From Marivibrio sp040218065 (lineage in GTDB: Bacteria > Pseudomonadota > Alphaproteobacteria > UBA8366 > Aestuariispiraceae), in the NCBI RefSeq assembly GCF_040218065.1, contig NZ_JAVJQE010000010.1:223633-287632 (forward strand): a stretch of 64,000 nt of DNA, read 5' to 3'. Below are positions 15,662 to 25,065 of this stretch, piece by piece. The translations under genes and the position numbers were made by a program. The notes under the pieces are model-generated. The model was not told the DNA's origin. It saw nothing but the letters and a program-made list of their open reading frames with translations, and did no database searches. Position 1 is the first letter of the stretch; the number at the start of each line of letters is the position of its first letter.

Positions 15662-17638
15662 TCAGCCGATCCGGCCGCCGCCCTGTTTGGTGATCATCAC
15701 CACCGACGGGCGCGGCGGCATGCCGTCCTGGAAATCGGGCCAGCGGGTGGCGGGGTCGTCGAAGCTCGACGCCCGGCCGAATTCGGCCCACTTCGAGACG
15801 CCGGCGTCCGCAGGGTGCTGGACCGCGACGAACAGCGTCTCCCCGTCGTCGGTGAAGAGCGGGCCGCAGAGCTCCGCGCCGACCGGGCAGCGGAAGAAGT
15901 GCCGCCCGCTGCCGCGCGCCGGCCCTTCGGTGTCCAGCGCCCACAAACCGTCGCAGCGGTCTGAATGGGAGCCCGGCCGGTTGCCGTCGGTCGAAATCCA
16001 TAGCCGGCCAGACGGGTCGACGGCGGCGTTGTCGGGGTCGGTGAACCAGCCGTTCTCGGTCGTCTCCGGCCCCCATTTCGCGCCGACGTCGCCGGTCGGC
16101 TCGCCGCACATCACCAGCATGTCCCAGGTCATGGTCGCGGCCGCGTGGTCGCCGTAGGGCGCGCTGATCTCGATGATGTGGCCGTGGCCGTTCTCGGGGC
16201 GCGGGTTGGCGGCGTTAAGCTGATCGGCGGTCCGCTTGGAGTTGTTGGTCAGCATGACGTAGACCTTGCCCGTCGCCGGGTTCGGCTGCACGTCCTCCGG
16301 GCGGTCCATCGGCGTGGCGCCCAGCAGATCGGCGGCGAGGCGCGCGTCGATCAGCACGTCCGCCTGGCTTTCGAAGCCGTTCTCGGCGGTGAGCGGACCC
16401 TGGCCGTGGACCAGGGGCATCCATTCGACCGACCCGTCCGCGTCGAAGCGCGCGACCGACAACTCGCCCGAATCCAGCAGGTCGCGGTTGGCCGCGGGGT
16501 TGCTGGGATCGTAGGGCTTTTCGGTGACGAAGCGGTAGACGTAATCGAAGCGCTGATCGTCGCCCATATAGAGGACCACCCGGCCGTCCGCGTTGACGAT
16601 CGTCTCCGCGCCCTCGTGCTTGAAGCGGCCGAGCGCGGTGCGCTTCACCGGCGTGGAGGTCGGATCTTTCGGATCGACCTCGACCACCCAACCGAAGCGG
16701 TTGGGCTCGTTCGGCTCGCGGGCGATGTCGAAGCGCTCGTCGAACTTGCCCCAGGCGTACCATTCGCCCGGCGCGCCGTAGCGCTTGAGCGAGGCGGCCT
16801 CAGGGTGCGCGTCCAGCGCCTCCCTGCCCCAGAAATAGCCGTGGAAATTCTCCTCGGCCATCAGATAGGTGCCCCACGGCGTCATGCCCCCGGCGCAGTT
16901 GTTGATGGTGCCCAAGACCGCGCGGCCCGTGGGATCGGCGTTGGTCTTCAGGCGCGCATGGCCGGCCGCGGGCCCCGCCAGGCGCATCGGCGTGTTGGCC
17001 GTGATGCGCCGGTTGTAGGGGCTGCCCTGGACGACGAACCACTTGCCGGCCGCGCCGCGCCGGATCTCGAGGACGGAGCCGCCGTGGGCCGCCTGTTCGA
17101 TCGCGACCAGCTCGGCCGTCATCTCCGCGAAGCCGGCGTCTTCCTGGTCGCCGACGCCGGGGAACATCAGTTCTTCGTTGGTGTATTCGTGATTGACGCA
17201 CAACAGCGCCCGGTCGTCGTCCAGCGGCGCCAGACCGATGTAATCGTTGTTGTAGCCGAACTGCTTGGCCTGCGCCGCCGCCGTCTGGTTTTGCGGATCG
17301 AAGGCGGGCGCGTCGGCTTCGACCGGATCGCCCCAGCGGATCAGCACGTCGGCGTCGTAGCCCGCGGCCACATGGTGCGTCGCGTCGACGCCCGCCTTGA
17401 TCTCCTCGAAAGTAAAGCCGCTCGCCGAAGCCGCGCGGACGGTCGGCGCGAAGGCCGGCAGCGCGGCTGCGGCGACGCCGGTCGCGAGCAGGCCCTTCAG
17501 CGCCTGGCGGCGGGACAGGACGGCGTCGAAATGCGGCGCCCGGCTCGGGTTGGTCGGCCGATCGTCATGCGCCTCCAGTCGGCGGTCGCGCGACAGGCGG
17601 CGCTGATCTTCGGATAGGGTGGAACGACGCTCGTGCAT
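15662..17638 (-). CDS. phoX: PhoX-family alkaline phosphatase, Tat-exported
   Basis: 658 residues. A twin-arginine signal (SRRQALKGLLATG, arginines at 43-44) ends near TVRAASA; the long charged tail before it is common in PhoX. The mature part is the PhoX beta-propeller type: RWGDPVEADAPAF, VNHEYTNEELMFPG, NNCAGGMTPWGTYLMAEEN, MGDDQRFDYVYRFV and CGEPTGDVGAKWG are characteristic, several supplying iron/calcium ligands. It releases phosphate from organic phosphates in the periplasm. Three 11-base-spaced repeats upstream (17711-17738) look like a Pho box, so induction by phosphate limitation is likely. It diverges from the DUF6134 gene. Confidence 0.92.
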   Translation of the reverse strand: MHERRSTLSEDQRRLSRDRRLEAHDDRPTNPSRAPHFDAVLSRRQALKGLLATGVAAAALPAFAPTVRAASASGFTFEEIKAGVDATHHVAAGYDADVLIRWGDPVEADAPAFDPQNQTAAAQAKQFGYNNDYIGLAPLDDDRALLCVNHEYTNEELMFPGVGDQEDAGFAEMTAELVAIEQAAHGGSVLEIRRGAAGKWFVVQGSPYNRRITANTPMRLAGPAAGHARLKTNADPTGRAVLGTINNCAGGMTPWGTYLMAEENFHGYFWGREALDAHPEAASLKRYGAPGEWYAWGKFDERFDIAREPNEPNRFGWVVEVDPKDPTSTPVKRTALGRFKHEGAETIVNADGRVVLYMGDDQRFDYVYRFVTEKPYDPSNPAANRDLLDSGELSVARFDADGSVEWMPLVHGQGPLTAENGFESQADVLIDARLAADLLGATPMDRPEDVQPNPATGKVYVMLTNNSKRTADQLNAANPRPENGHGHIIEISAPYGDHAAATMTWDMLVMCGEPTGDVGAKWGPETTENGWFTDPDNAAVDPSGRLWISTDGNRPGSHSDRCDGLWALDTEGPARGSGRHFFRCPVGAELCGPLFTDDGETLFVAVQHPADAGVSKWAEFGRASSFDDPATRWPDFQDGMPPRPSVVMITKQGGGRIG

Positions 17639-17710
17639 GGCTGTGGGGTCCCTTCTTCAGAGGTTGAGGGGTTGAGAGCGCTCGTTCTATGCGCGTTGCC
17701 TTGCCGCTTG

Positions 17711-17738
17711 GTGACGTCCGGGTGACGGAGCTGTGACG
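17711..17738 (-). promoter_or_regulatory. Pho-box-like triple direct repeat upstream of phoX
   Basis: GTGACG occurs at 17711, 17722 and 17733, exactly 11 bases apart; on the phoX strand each reads CGTCAC. PhoB-type regulators bind CTGTCAT-like 7-base repeats spaced at 11 bases, and the orientation is right for phoX, whose start is 73 bases downstream. Identification as a PhoB site is by spacing and motif similarity. Confidence 0.65.
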
Positions 17739-17855
17739 GCGGCCCGTCCGGTCTGACCTTGTGATCCGGTCGGCGTGAATCCCCGTATAGCGCATGAGAC
17801 AAATCAGACGGCCCGCGAGAGGCCCCTTGCTTCGTGGATGAGAGGACGGAACGCA

Positions 17856-18533
17856 ATGACTTTGACGCGACGGGATTTCGCCGCCGCCGGCGCGGCTTTC
17901 GCCCTTACAGGCGCTGCGTTCGCCGGCGGGGCCGCGCCGGCCGTCGCAGCCGGCGATTCGTCCGACGCGCAGACGTTGGACTTCAAGGTGCTGCGCGACG
18001 GCTCTGAGATCGGTCGCCACCGTTTGCAGATCAGTCGGGACGGCGCGCGCACGATGGTCGATATCGACATTGATCTGGAGGTCGGCTTCGGGCCGCTGGT
18101 GCTCTATCGCTACGTCCATCGCAACCGCGAAGTTTGGGAGGGCGGGAAATTCGTGCGTTTCGAGTCGCGCACCGACGATGACGGCGAGACCTATGAAGTG
18201 ACGGCTGAGCGGCGAAATCGCGACATCGTGGTCGACCGAAAGCCGGCTGACGACTATCGCATCGACCGGCCCGACGTGCTGCCGACCAGCTACTGGAACG
18301 AAGCGACCGTACGTCAGCAGGTGCTGCTCGACACCCAGAAGGGTCGGAAGATGGAGGTTCAGGTCGAGGATCTCGGCTGGGACGAAATCGAAGCCTCCGG
18401 CAGCCTCATTCGCGCGCGCAAATACGAGATGCGCGGCGACCTTCGCTTGACCCTCTGGTACGACGAAAGCGGGCGTTGGGTGAAGCTGCTGTTCCCCTTC
18501 AAGGGCGCCACCATCGAATATGTGATGAAGTGA
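17856..18533 (+). CDS. DUF6134 family protein with Tat signal
   Basis: 225 residues. The N-terminus MTLTRRDFAAAGAAF is a twin-arginine signal followed by a hydrophobic stretch ending near VAAGDS. The mature part is beta-rich (FKVLRDGSEIGRHRL, YRYVHRNREVWEGGKF, SYWNEATVRQQVLLDTQKG) and matches the DUF6134 pattern of a periplasmic protein of unknown function. Start at 17856; the frame is open upstream but without a better site. One base separates its stop from the GTG of the photolyase gene, so they are co-transcribed. That coupling suggests a part in the same stress response, as inference. Confidence 0.75.
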   Translation: MTLTRRDFAAAGAAFALTGAAFAGGAAPAVAAGDSSDAQTLDFKVLRDGSEIGRHRLQISRDGARTMVDIDIDLEVGFGPLVLYRYVHRNREVWEGGKFVRFESRTDDDGETYEVTAERRNRDIVVDRKPADDYRIDRPDVLPTSYWNEATVRQQVLLDTQKGRKMEVQVEDLGWDEIEASGSLIRARKYEMRGDLRLTLWYDESGRWVKLLFPFKGATIEYVMK

Positions 18534-18534
18534 C

Positions 18535-20106
18535 GTGACCTCCGCCGACGCCCCGTCGGACGGTCCGGCCCTGCGTCTCGTCCTCGGCGATCAACTGAGC
18601 CGATCCGTCGCCGCGCTGCGCGATCTCGATCCCGCGAGGGACGTTGTGCTGATCGCCGAAGTGCAGGCGGAGGCGTCGTACGTTCCGCACCATCCCAAGA
18701 AAATCGCCTTCCTTTTCTCGGCCATGCGCCATTTCGCCGCCGAGCTCGAGAGCGAGGGCGTACGCGTACGCTATGTTCGCCTGGAAGATCCCGAGAACAG
18801 CGGCGATTTGGGCGGCGAGATCGCGCGCGCCTTCGCGGACGAGGCGGTCGCGCGGCTGGTCTGCACCGCCTGCGGCGAGCACCGCCTCGACGCCGAGATG
18901 CGCGGTTGGGCCGAGCGGCTGGACCGCCCGGTCGAGATCCGCGCGGACGACCGGTTCCTGTGCGATCTGGACTGGTTCTTCGGCTGGGCGGAGGGGCGCA
19001 AGATGCTGCGGATGGAGCATTTCTATCGCGAAATGCGCCGCGCCACGGGCTTGCTGATGACCGGCGACGGCGAGCCGGAAGGCGGGCGATGGAATTTCGA
19101 TCACGACAACCGCAAGCCGCCGGACGCGAATACGGGCGAAGGCGGGCTGTTCCGCCCGCCGCACCCCCCGCGGTTCCGACCCGACGAGACGACCCAGGCC
19201 GTGTTGGCGCTGGTCGACGCGCGGTTCGGCGACCGCTTCGGCGATGTGCAGCCCTTCGACTACGCCGTGACGCGGGCCGACGCGGAAGCCGCGCTGGACG
19301 CCTTCATCGCGGAGCGTCTGGCGCTGTTCGGCGATTATCAGGACGCGATGACGCCGAGCGAGGACCACCTCTATCACGCGGTGCTCTCGCTCTATCTGAA
19401 CGCCGGTCTGCTGGATCCGATGAGCGTCTGCCGCGCAGCCGAACGGGCCTATCACGAGGGCCGCGCGCCGTTGAACGCGGTCGAGGGCTTTATCCGCCAA
19501 ATTCTGGGGTGGCGCGAATATGTGCGCGGGATCTATTGGCTGAAGGGTCCCGACTACGGCGAGAGCAATTTTTTCGAGGCCGAACGCGACCTGCCCGGCT
19601 TCTATTGGACGGGCGAGACGGAGATGGCCTGCTTGGCGCATGCGATCGAGGAGACCAAGCGTCTCGCCTACGCCCACCATATCCAGCGCCTGATGCTGAC
19701 CGGAACCTTCGCGCTGTTGGCGGGGATCGCGCCGAAACAGGTTTGCGCATGGTATCTCGCCGTCTACGCCGACGCCTATGAATGGGTGGAGTTGCCGAAC
19801 ACTCACGGCATGGCGCTTTACGCCGACGGCGGGGTCATGGCCTCCAAGCCCTACGCCGCCAGCGGCAAGTACATCGACCGCATGTCGACCTACTGCAAAG
19901 GCTGCGCCTATGACGTCAAAAAACGCACGGGCCCTGGCGCCTGCCCCTTCAACTACCTTTATTGGGATTTCCTGATGCGCAATGAAGACAAGCTTAAAGG
20001 CAACCCGCGGATGGGCATGCCGTTGAAGACCTTGAACCGCATGACGCCTGCGACGCGCGAGGACGTTCGGCGCGACGCCGCCGCCTTCCTAGACGCTCTC
20101 GCCTGA
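18535..20106 (+). CDS. phrB: FeS-type (6-4) photolyase / prokaryotic cryptochrome (PhrB-like)
   Basis: 523 residues of the FeS-BCP photolyase group, which repairs (6-4) photoproducts and carries FAD, a lumazine antenna and a 4Fe-4S cluster. The N-terminal antenna domain begins ALRLVLGDQLS; the C-terminal FAD domain includes FIRQILGWREYVRGIYW and HHIQRLMLTGTFALL. Cys at 366, 454, 457 and 470 have gaps of 88, 3 and 13 residues, the same gaps as the four cluster ligands I recall for Agrobacterium PhrB (350, 438, 441, 454). The start is GTG at 18535. It leads an operon-like set with the SDR and NTF2-like genes. Confidence 0.93.
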   Translation: MTSADAPSDGPALRLVLGDQLSRSVAALRDLDPARDVVLIAEVQAEASYVPHHPKKIAFLFSAMRHFAAELESEGVRVRYVRLEDPENSGDLGGEIARAFADEAVARLVCTACGEHRLDAEMRGWAERLDRPVEIRADDRFLCDLDWFFGWAEGRKMLRMEHFYREMRRATGLLMTGDGEPEGGRWNFDHDNRKPPDANTGEGGLFRPPHPPRFRPDETTQAVLALVDARFGDRFGDVQPFDYAVTRADAEAALDAFIAERLALFGDYQDAMTPSEDHLYHAVLSLYLNAGLLDPMSVCRAAERAYHEGRAPLNAVEGFIRQILGWREYVRGIYWLKGPDYGESNFFEAERDLPGFYWTGETEMACLAHAIEETKRLAYAHHIQRLMLTGTFALLAGIAPKQVCAWYLAVYADAYEWVELPNTHGMALYADGGVMASKPYAASGKYIDRMSTYCKGCAYDVKKRTGPGACPFNYLYWDFLMRNEDKLKGNPRMGMPLKTLNRMTPATREDVRRDAAAFLDALA

Positions 20107-20129
20107 CACCCGGACCCAAGGAGGGCCCC

Positions 20130-20891
20130 ATGACGACGCCCCGCTCCCCCCTCTGGATCGTCGGCGCCAGCCAGGGCATCGGCGAAGCGCTGGCGCTGCA
20201 CGCCGCGCGCGCCGGCGCCCAGGTGGCGATCAGCGCGCGCTCCGAGGACAAGCTGAAGGCCGTCGCCGAGAAGGACAAGCACGGCCGCATCCAGGTCTTC
20301 CCGTGCGACGTGACCGACGCCTCCTCGGTCGCCGAGGCGGTCGCGGCGATCGAGAAGGCAATGGGTCCGATCGGAACCGCCGTCCTCAACGCCGGCACGC
20401 ACAAGGAGACCCCGGTCGACGACTTTCACGCCGCCGACGTGGAGCGCATCTTCGGCCTGAACGTCTTCGGAACCGCGACGGTGCTGGAGGTTCTGATGCC
20501 CAAGATGGTCGCGCGCAAGCGCGGCCATCTGGCGCTCGTCTCCTCGGTCGCGGGCTATCGCGGTCTGCCGAAGGCGGCGGCCTATTGCGGCAGCAAGGCG
20601 GCCGTCATCGCAATGGCCGAATCGCTGAAGGCGGAGCTCGACGGGCGCGGCGTGAAGATGCAGGTGATCTGCCCCGGATTCGTGCGCACGCCGCTGACCG
20701 ACCAGAACGACTTCGAGATGCCCTATCTGATGGAGCCGGAGGACGCGGCCGAGCGTATCTGGGACGGCCTCAAGTCCGATCGCTTCGAAATCGCCTTTCC
20801 GACGCGCTTCGTGATGCAGTTGAAGACGCTGCGCGCGCTGCCGCCCGGCGTCTATTTCCCGCTGATCCGCAAGGCGACGGGCGTGGGATGA
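20130..20891 (+). CDS. SDR family NAD(P)-dependent oxidoreductase
   Basis: 253 residues, classical short-chain dehydrogenase. Visible are the cofactor loop GASQGIGEALAL, the catalytic Ser in LVSSVAGYRG, and Tyr/Lys in AAYCGSKAAV (Y-x3-K). Cofactor preference and substrate are not evident. It lies 23 bases after the photolyase with AAGGAGGGCC before the ATG, and its stop overlaps the next start. The same SDR/NTF2 pair accompanies photolyase and fatty-acid-modifying genes in other proteobacteria, so a photo-oxidative stress role is plausible. Confidence 0.88.
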   Translation: MTTPRSPLWIVGASQGIGEALALHAARAGAQVAISARSEDKLKAVAEKDKHGRIQVFPCDVTDASSVAEAVAAIEKAMGPIGTAVLNAGTHKETPVDDFHAADVERIFGLNVFGTATVLEVLMPKMVARKRGHLALVSSVAGYRGLPKAAAYCGSKAAVIAMAESLKAELDGRGVKMQVICPGFVRTPLTDQNDFEMPYLMEPEDAAERIWDGLKSDRFEIAFPTRFVMQLKTLRALPPGVYFPLIRKATGVG

Positions 20892-21337
20892 GCGAAGATC
20901 CCAAGATCTTCGAGGCGACCGCGGCTTGGGCGCAGGCGTTCTCGAGCCTGGAGGCCGACGCGCTCGACCGCCTGCTCGCGCTGGCCGATCCGAAGATCCG
21001 TTTCACCGATCCGTTCAATGACGTCGTCGGGCGCGAGAAGCTCGCCGCCGTCTTCCGCGACATGTATGAGACCTGCGTCGATCCCCGCTTCGAGATCGTC
21101 GAGGTGGCAGGCGGGACGCGCGCCGGCTATATCCGCTGGATCTTCCGCTTCCGGCCCAAGGCGCTGAAACGCGGGCCGGAATGGCGCGTCGACGGCATGT
21201 CGGAAATCCACGTCGGCCCCGACGGCAAGATCACGGCCCATATCGACCATTGGGATTCGGGCGCGCAGCTGCTCGCCCGTCTGCCGCTGATCGGCGCGCT
21301 GGTGCGCCTCGTGCTGCGGCGATTGCGGGTGTCGTGA
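20888..21337 (+). CDS. NTF2/SnoaL-like small protein
   Basis: 149 residues of the cone-shaped NTF2 fold: ATAAWAQAFSSLEADALDRL, then RFTDPFNDVVGREKL, YIRWIFRFRPK and the final HIDHWDSGAQLLARLP. The last motif recurs in the family found beside SDR, CFA and DUF1365 genes. Function unknown; such proteins may be isomerases, hydrolases or ligand binders. ATGA overlap (20888-20891) with the SDR gene implies translational coupling. Confidence 0.82.
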   Translation: MSEDPKIFEATAAWAQAFSSLEADALDRLLALADPKIRFTDPFNDVVGREKLAAVFRDMYETCVDPRFEIVEVAGGTRAGYIRWIFRFRPKALKRGPEWRVDGMSEIHVGPDGKITAHIDHWDSGAQLLARLPLIGALVRLVLRRLRVS

Positions 21338-21388
21338 GCCAGGAAGCGGTCTAGAGAGGTCGGCCGCGCAAGCGGCCGGGTGCGGGGC

Positions 21389-22483
21389 TTATAACGCCAA
21401 CCCTTCTAGCATCGCGCGCTGCGTCTCCACGCCCCGCTCCCAAACGGCGCGCTTCCACCAGTCTTCGTCGACGAAAAAGGCGTCGCGGATCTGCTGCTTG
21501 ATCCGAAAGCCCTGGGGGCTGTCCAACGCGCCGTGATGATGCAGCCAATTGTCGGCGCGCACCGCCAGTTGGACATGGCGGTTGTCGATCGTCCCGAATT
21601 CCAGCGCCGCCGCGCTGACCGCCGCGTCGGCGTAGCGCCGCTCGATCCCGTCCAGGATCGTGCCGGACAGCGGGACGGTCACGGCCGTCCCGGCGTGGGT
21701 CGAGGTCACGTCGCCGCCGAACCAGGAATCGAGCCGCGCCATCGCCGCGGAGGCGGGATCGTGCATCGCGATTCGCTCCCCATAGCCCGGCGGTCCGAGG
21801 CCGGTGTGGTAGTCGAGAACGGCGAGGCGCTTCACGCCCGCGAGGTGCTGATCCAAGAGGCCGAACAAGGCTTGGCTCGACCAGCTGGGCCCGTCCCCGC
21901 CATAGAAGATCCCGACCGGGTCCTGATACTGCCCGCCGGAATGGGCCGCCCGCCAGGCGCGATCGCCCATCGCGGCGCGCGCGTCGTCCGCAGCGGCGAG
22001 GTTGGCGTCCGCGTCCCAATCGTCCGGCGCCGCAATCGCCCGGATCGCGTCATAGCCGGCGTTGCGCGGCGGCGCGCCGGCCTCTCGATCGATGAAGTTT
22101 CGATTGAGGTCGATATTGTCCTCGTTCACCCGCCGCAGCCAGGAGAAGCCATAGGGATTGACCGCATGCACCATCAAGAGCGCGGTGTCGGGCGGGAGCG
22201 GCGCGGCTTCCGCGCGCGCCTGCAGCGTTCCGATCTGCGCGCCTGCGCCGCAAAATCCCTCCACCCCGTGGGTCCCGGACAGGATGAGCAGCATCGCCTC
22301 CGCGGCGCCCGGCGGGGGGCCGAGGCGCGCGGCGTCCATCCACAAGGCCTCCCCCCGCGCGCCGCGGGCCGTCTCATGCACCCGGCCGTCGAGCGCCGCG
22401 CCGGCTTCGCCCGCCGCCGACAGGAAGCGGCGGCGGCTGTCGACATAGTCGGTCGGGAAGAAGCTTTCCGGGCTGGCGGGCAT
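21389..22483 (-). CDS. DUF2817 (M14-like) zinc peptidase/amidase
   Basis: 364 residues. The motif SGTHGVEGFCG supplies the His/Glu zinc pair of the M14-like fold, with LMVHAVNPYGFSW, NEDNIDLNRNF and LDYHTGLGPPG as other signature blocks; Glu in ALEFGTIDN is a likely general base. These fit DUF2817, predicted carboxypeptidase- or aspartoacylase-like hydrolases. No signal peptide, so cytoplasmic. It diverges from the helicase gene with only 38 bases between starts. AGAGAGACC precedes its ATG. Confidence 0.85.
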   Translation of the reverse strand: MPASPESFFPTDYVDSRRRFLSAAGEAGAALDGRVHETARGARGEALWMDAARLGPPPGAAEAMLLILSGTHGVEGFCGAGAQIGTLQARAEAAPLPPDTALLMVHAVNPYGFSWLRRVNEDNIDLNRNFIDREAGAPPRNAGYDAIRAIAAPDDWDADANLAAADDARAAMGDRAWRAAHSGGQYQDPVGIFYGGDGPSWSSQALFGLLDQHLAGVKRLAVLDYHTGLGPPGYGERIAMHDPASAAMARLDSWFGGDVTSTHAGTAVTVPLSGTILDGIERRYADAAVSAAALEFGTIDNRHVQLAVRADNWLHHHGALDSPQGFRIKQQIRDAFFVDEDWWKRAVWERGVETQRAMLEGLAL

Positions 22484-22521
22484 GGTCTCTCTTGGGCGGA
22501 CGCCTTAGATTTCGATCTATC

Positions 22522-25020
22522 ATGGCGCACACCGACCCCGCGAGACAAACCGAAGCCGTCGAACCGCTGCCAGAGCCCTTCGCCGGCTGGTTCGCCGGCC
22601 GCGGCTGGCGCCCGCATCCTCACCAACAGGCGATGCGCGCCGCCGCGCAGGCGGGCGAGCATGCGCTGCTGATCGCGCCGACCGGCGGCGGCAAGACGCT
22701 GGCCGGCTTCCTGCCGAGCCTGATCGACCTGGCCGACAGGCTGGCGGCGGGGGAGGAGCCGGGTCTGCACACGCTCTACGTCTCGCCCCTGAAGGCCCTG
22801 TCGGTCGATGTCGCGCGCAACCTGACGACGCCGGTGGACGAGATGGGTCTGGCCGTCTGGATCGAGACGCGGACCGGCGACACCCCCCAGAACCGCCGTC
22901 AGCGCCAGCGCGAGAACCCGCCGCACATCCTACTGACCACGCCCGAAAGTTTGGCGCTGCTGATAAGCTATCCGGAGGCCGCGGACTTCTTCGCCGGTCT
23001 CAAGACCATCGTGCTGGACGAGGCGCATGCGATGGCCGGGACCAAGCGCGGGGACCAGCTGGCGCTCTGCCTTGCGCGGCTCGCCCGGTTGGCGCCGGGC
23101 GCGCGGCGGGTCGGGCTGTCGGCCACCGTCGCCTGGCCCGACGCGCTCGCCGAATGGGTCGCGCCCGACGCGCAGACCGCAAGCGTCCGGCGCATAGAGG
23201 GCGGCGGCGCGGTCGAGCCCGAGATCGCGATTCTCGACACGAAGGAGCGGCTGCCCTGGTCCGGCCATTACGGCCTGCACGCAGCGCCGGAGATCTACCA
23301 GGCGATCAAGGGCGCCGGGACCGCCATCGTCTTCGTCAACACCCGCGCCCAGGCGGAAATTCTGTTCCAGGAGCTATGGCGCGCCAACGAAGACGGGCTT
23401 CCCATCGCGCTGCATCACGGCAGTCTGGCGCGCGAGCAGCGCCGCAAGGTGGAGGCCGCGATGGCGAGCGGCCGCTTGCGCGCGGTGGTCGCGACCTCTT
23501 CCCTTGATCTCGGGATCGACTGGGCGGCGGTCGATCTGGTGATCCAGGTAGGCCCGCCCAAGGGGGTGAGCCGCCTGATCCAGCGCATCGGCCGCGCCGG
23601 CCACCGGTTGGATGCGCCGAGCCGCGCGTTGCTGGTCCCCTGCAACCGCTTCGAGGTGCTGGAGTGCCGCTGCGCCATCGAGGGCTTGCACGCGCGCACG
23701 CTGGACGGCGATCCGCCGGGCGAGGGGGGCTTGGACGTGCTGGCGCAGCATCTCCTCGGCCTCGCCTGCGCGGCGCCCTTCACGGCCGACGAGGCGTTCG
23801 CCGAGGTGCGCCTGGCCGCGCCCTACAAGCATCTGCCGCGCGAGACCTTTGATCAGGTGCTGCGCTATGTGGAGGATGGCGGCTATGCGCTCAAGACCTA
23901 CGAGCGCTGGCGCCGGCTGTTCCTGAAGGCCGACGGGCGGTACGAGGTCGCCTCGCCCCAGGTCGCGCGGCGCTGCCGCATGAATATCGGCACCATCGTG
24001 GAGAGCCCGACCCTGAAGGTGCGGATGAAGAAAGGCCCGGTGCTGGGCGAGATCGAGGAGTACTTCGCAAGCGGGCTCGAGCCCGGCGACAGCTTCGTCT
24101 TCGGCGGCCAGATGTTGAGGTTCGAGGGTCTGCGCGAGACCTGGGTGGAGGTGACGCGCGCGCCGGGCAAGGAGCCTAAGGTGCCGGCCTATATGGGCGG
24201 GCGCATGCCGTTCACAACCCACCTCTCGGAGCGCGTGCGCGCCGCCCTCGACGATCCGACCAGCTGGCGCGATCTGCCCGATCAGGTCTCGGAGTGGCTG
24301 CGCATCCAGCAATGGCGCTCCGTCTTGCCGACCCGCGACGGGCTGTTGGTGGAGACCTTCCCGCGGGCGGAGAAGGAATATCTCGTCGCCTACAGCTTCG
24401 CCGGGCGCAACGCGCACCAGACGCTGGGGATGCTGCTGACCCGGCGGATGGAGCGGATGGGCTTGCGCCCGCTCGGCTTCGTCGCCAGCGACTACGTCAT
24501 CGCGGTCTGGTCGCTGCACCCTTGCGACGATATGGCCGCGCTGTTCGACGAGGACATGCTGGGCGACGATCTGGAGGCCTGGATGGAGGAAAGCTCGCTG
24601 ATGCGGCGCACCTTCCGCAACGTCGCGATCGTCGCCGGCCTGATTGAACGCAAGCTGCCGGGGATGGAGAAGAGCGGAAGGCAGGTCACCTTCTCCGCCG
24701 ATCTGATCTACGACGTGTTGCGCCGGCACGAGCCGGATCACATCCTGTTGCAGGCGACCCGGGCCGACGCCGCCGGCGGGCTCATCGACGTCGGCCGCCT
24801 GGCGGAATTCCTGGCGCGCACGGCCGAAGGAGGGATCACCCACCGGCGGCTCGACCGCGTCTCGCCGCTGGCCGTGCCGATCCTCCTCGAAGTCGGCAAG
24901 GAACAGGTCGCCGCCGACGCGGCGATCGAAGATTTGCTGGAGGAGGCGAGCGCCGACCTCGAAGCCGACCTCATCGCCGAGGCCATGGGCGGGCCGATGC
25001 ATGCGGAATTGCCGTTGTAG
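22522..25020 (+). CDS. lhr: Ligase-associated DEXH-box DNA helicase (Lhr family)
   Basis: 832 residues: two RecA-like domains with Walker A APTGGGKTLAGF, DEAH box LDEAHAMAGTK, SATVAW motif III and motif VI QRIGRAGHRLD, then a winged-helix/Lhr-core C-terminal half. This is the shorter bacterial 'DNA ligase-associated' type, normally in an operon with the PdeM nuclease, an exonuclease and an ATP-dependent ligase; PdeM is 2.85 kb downstream here. Likely DNA-repair translocase. The ATG at 22522 is used. The last 60 codons are repeated in damaged form at 25857-26033, a sign of a local rearrangement between lhr and pdeM. Confidence 0.92.
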   Translation: MAHTDPARQTEAVEPLPEPFAGWFAGRGWRPHPHQQAMRAAAQAGEHALLIAPTGGGKTLAGFLPSLIDLADRLAAGEEPGLHTLYVSPLKALSVDVARNLTTPVDEMGLAVWIETRTGDTPQNRRQRQRENPPHILLTTPESLALLISYPEAADFFAGLKTIVLDEAHAMAGTKRGDQLALCLARLARLAPGARRVGLSATVAWPDALAEWVAPDAQTASVRRIEGGGAVEPEIAILDTKERLPWSGHYGLHAAPEIYQAIKGAGTAIVFVNTRAQAEILFQELWRANEDGLPIALHHGSLAREQRRKVEAAMASGRLRAVVATSSLDLGIDWAAVDLVIQVGPPKGVSRLIQRIGRAGHRLDAPSRALLVPCNRFEVLECRCAIEGLHARTLDGDPPGEGGLDVLAQHLLGLACAAPFTADEAFAEVRLAAPYKHLPRETFDQVLRYVEDGGYALKTYERWRRLFLKADGRYEVASPQVARRCRMNIGTIVESPTLKVRMKKGPVLGEIEEYFASGLEPGDSFVFGGQMLRFEGLRETWVEVTRAPGKEPKVPAYMGGRMPFTTHLSERVRAALDDPTSWRDLPDQVSEWLRIQQWRSVLPTRDGLLVETFPRAEKEYLVAYSFAGRNAHQTLGMLLTRRMERMGLRPLGFVASDYVIAVWSLHPCDDMAALFDEDMLGDDLEAWMEESSLMRRTFRNVAIVAGLIERKLPGMEKSGRQVTFSADLIYDVLRRHEPDHILLQATRADAAGGLIDVGRLAEFLARTAEGGITHRRLDRVSPLAVPILLEVGKEQVAADAAIEDLLEEASADLEADLIAEAMGGPMHAELPL

Positions 25021-25065
25021 GTGAGGGGGCGCAGGCGAGACCGCCCGCGCCCGACCGGGCGGACC

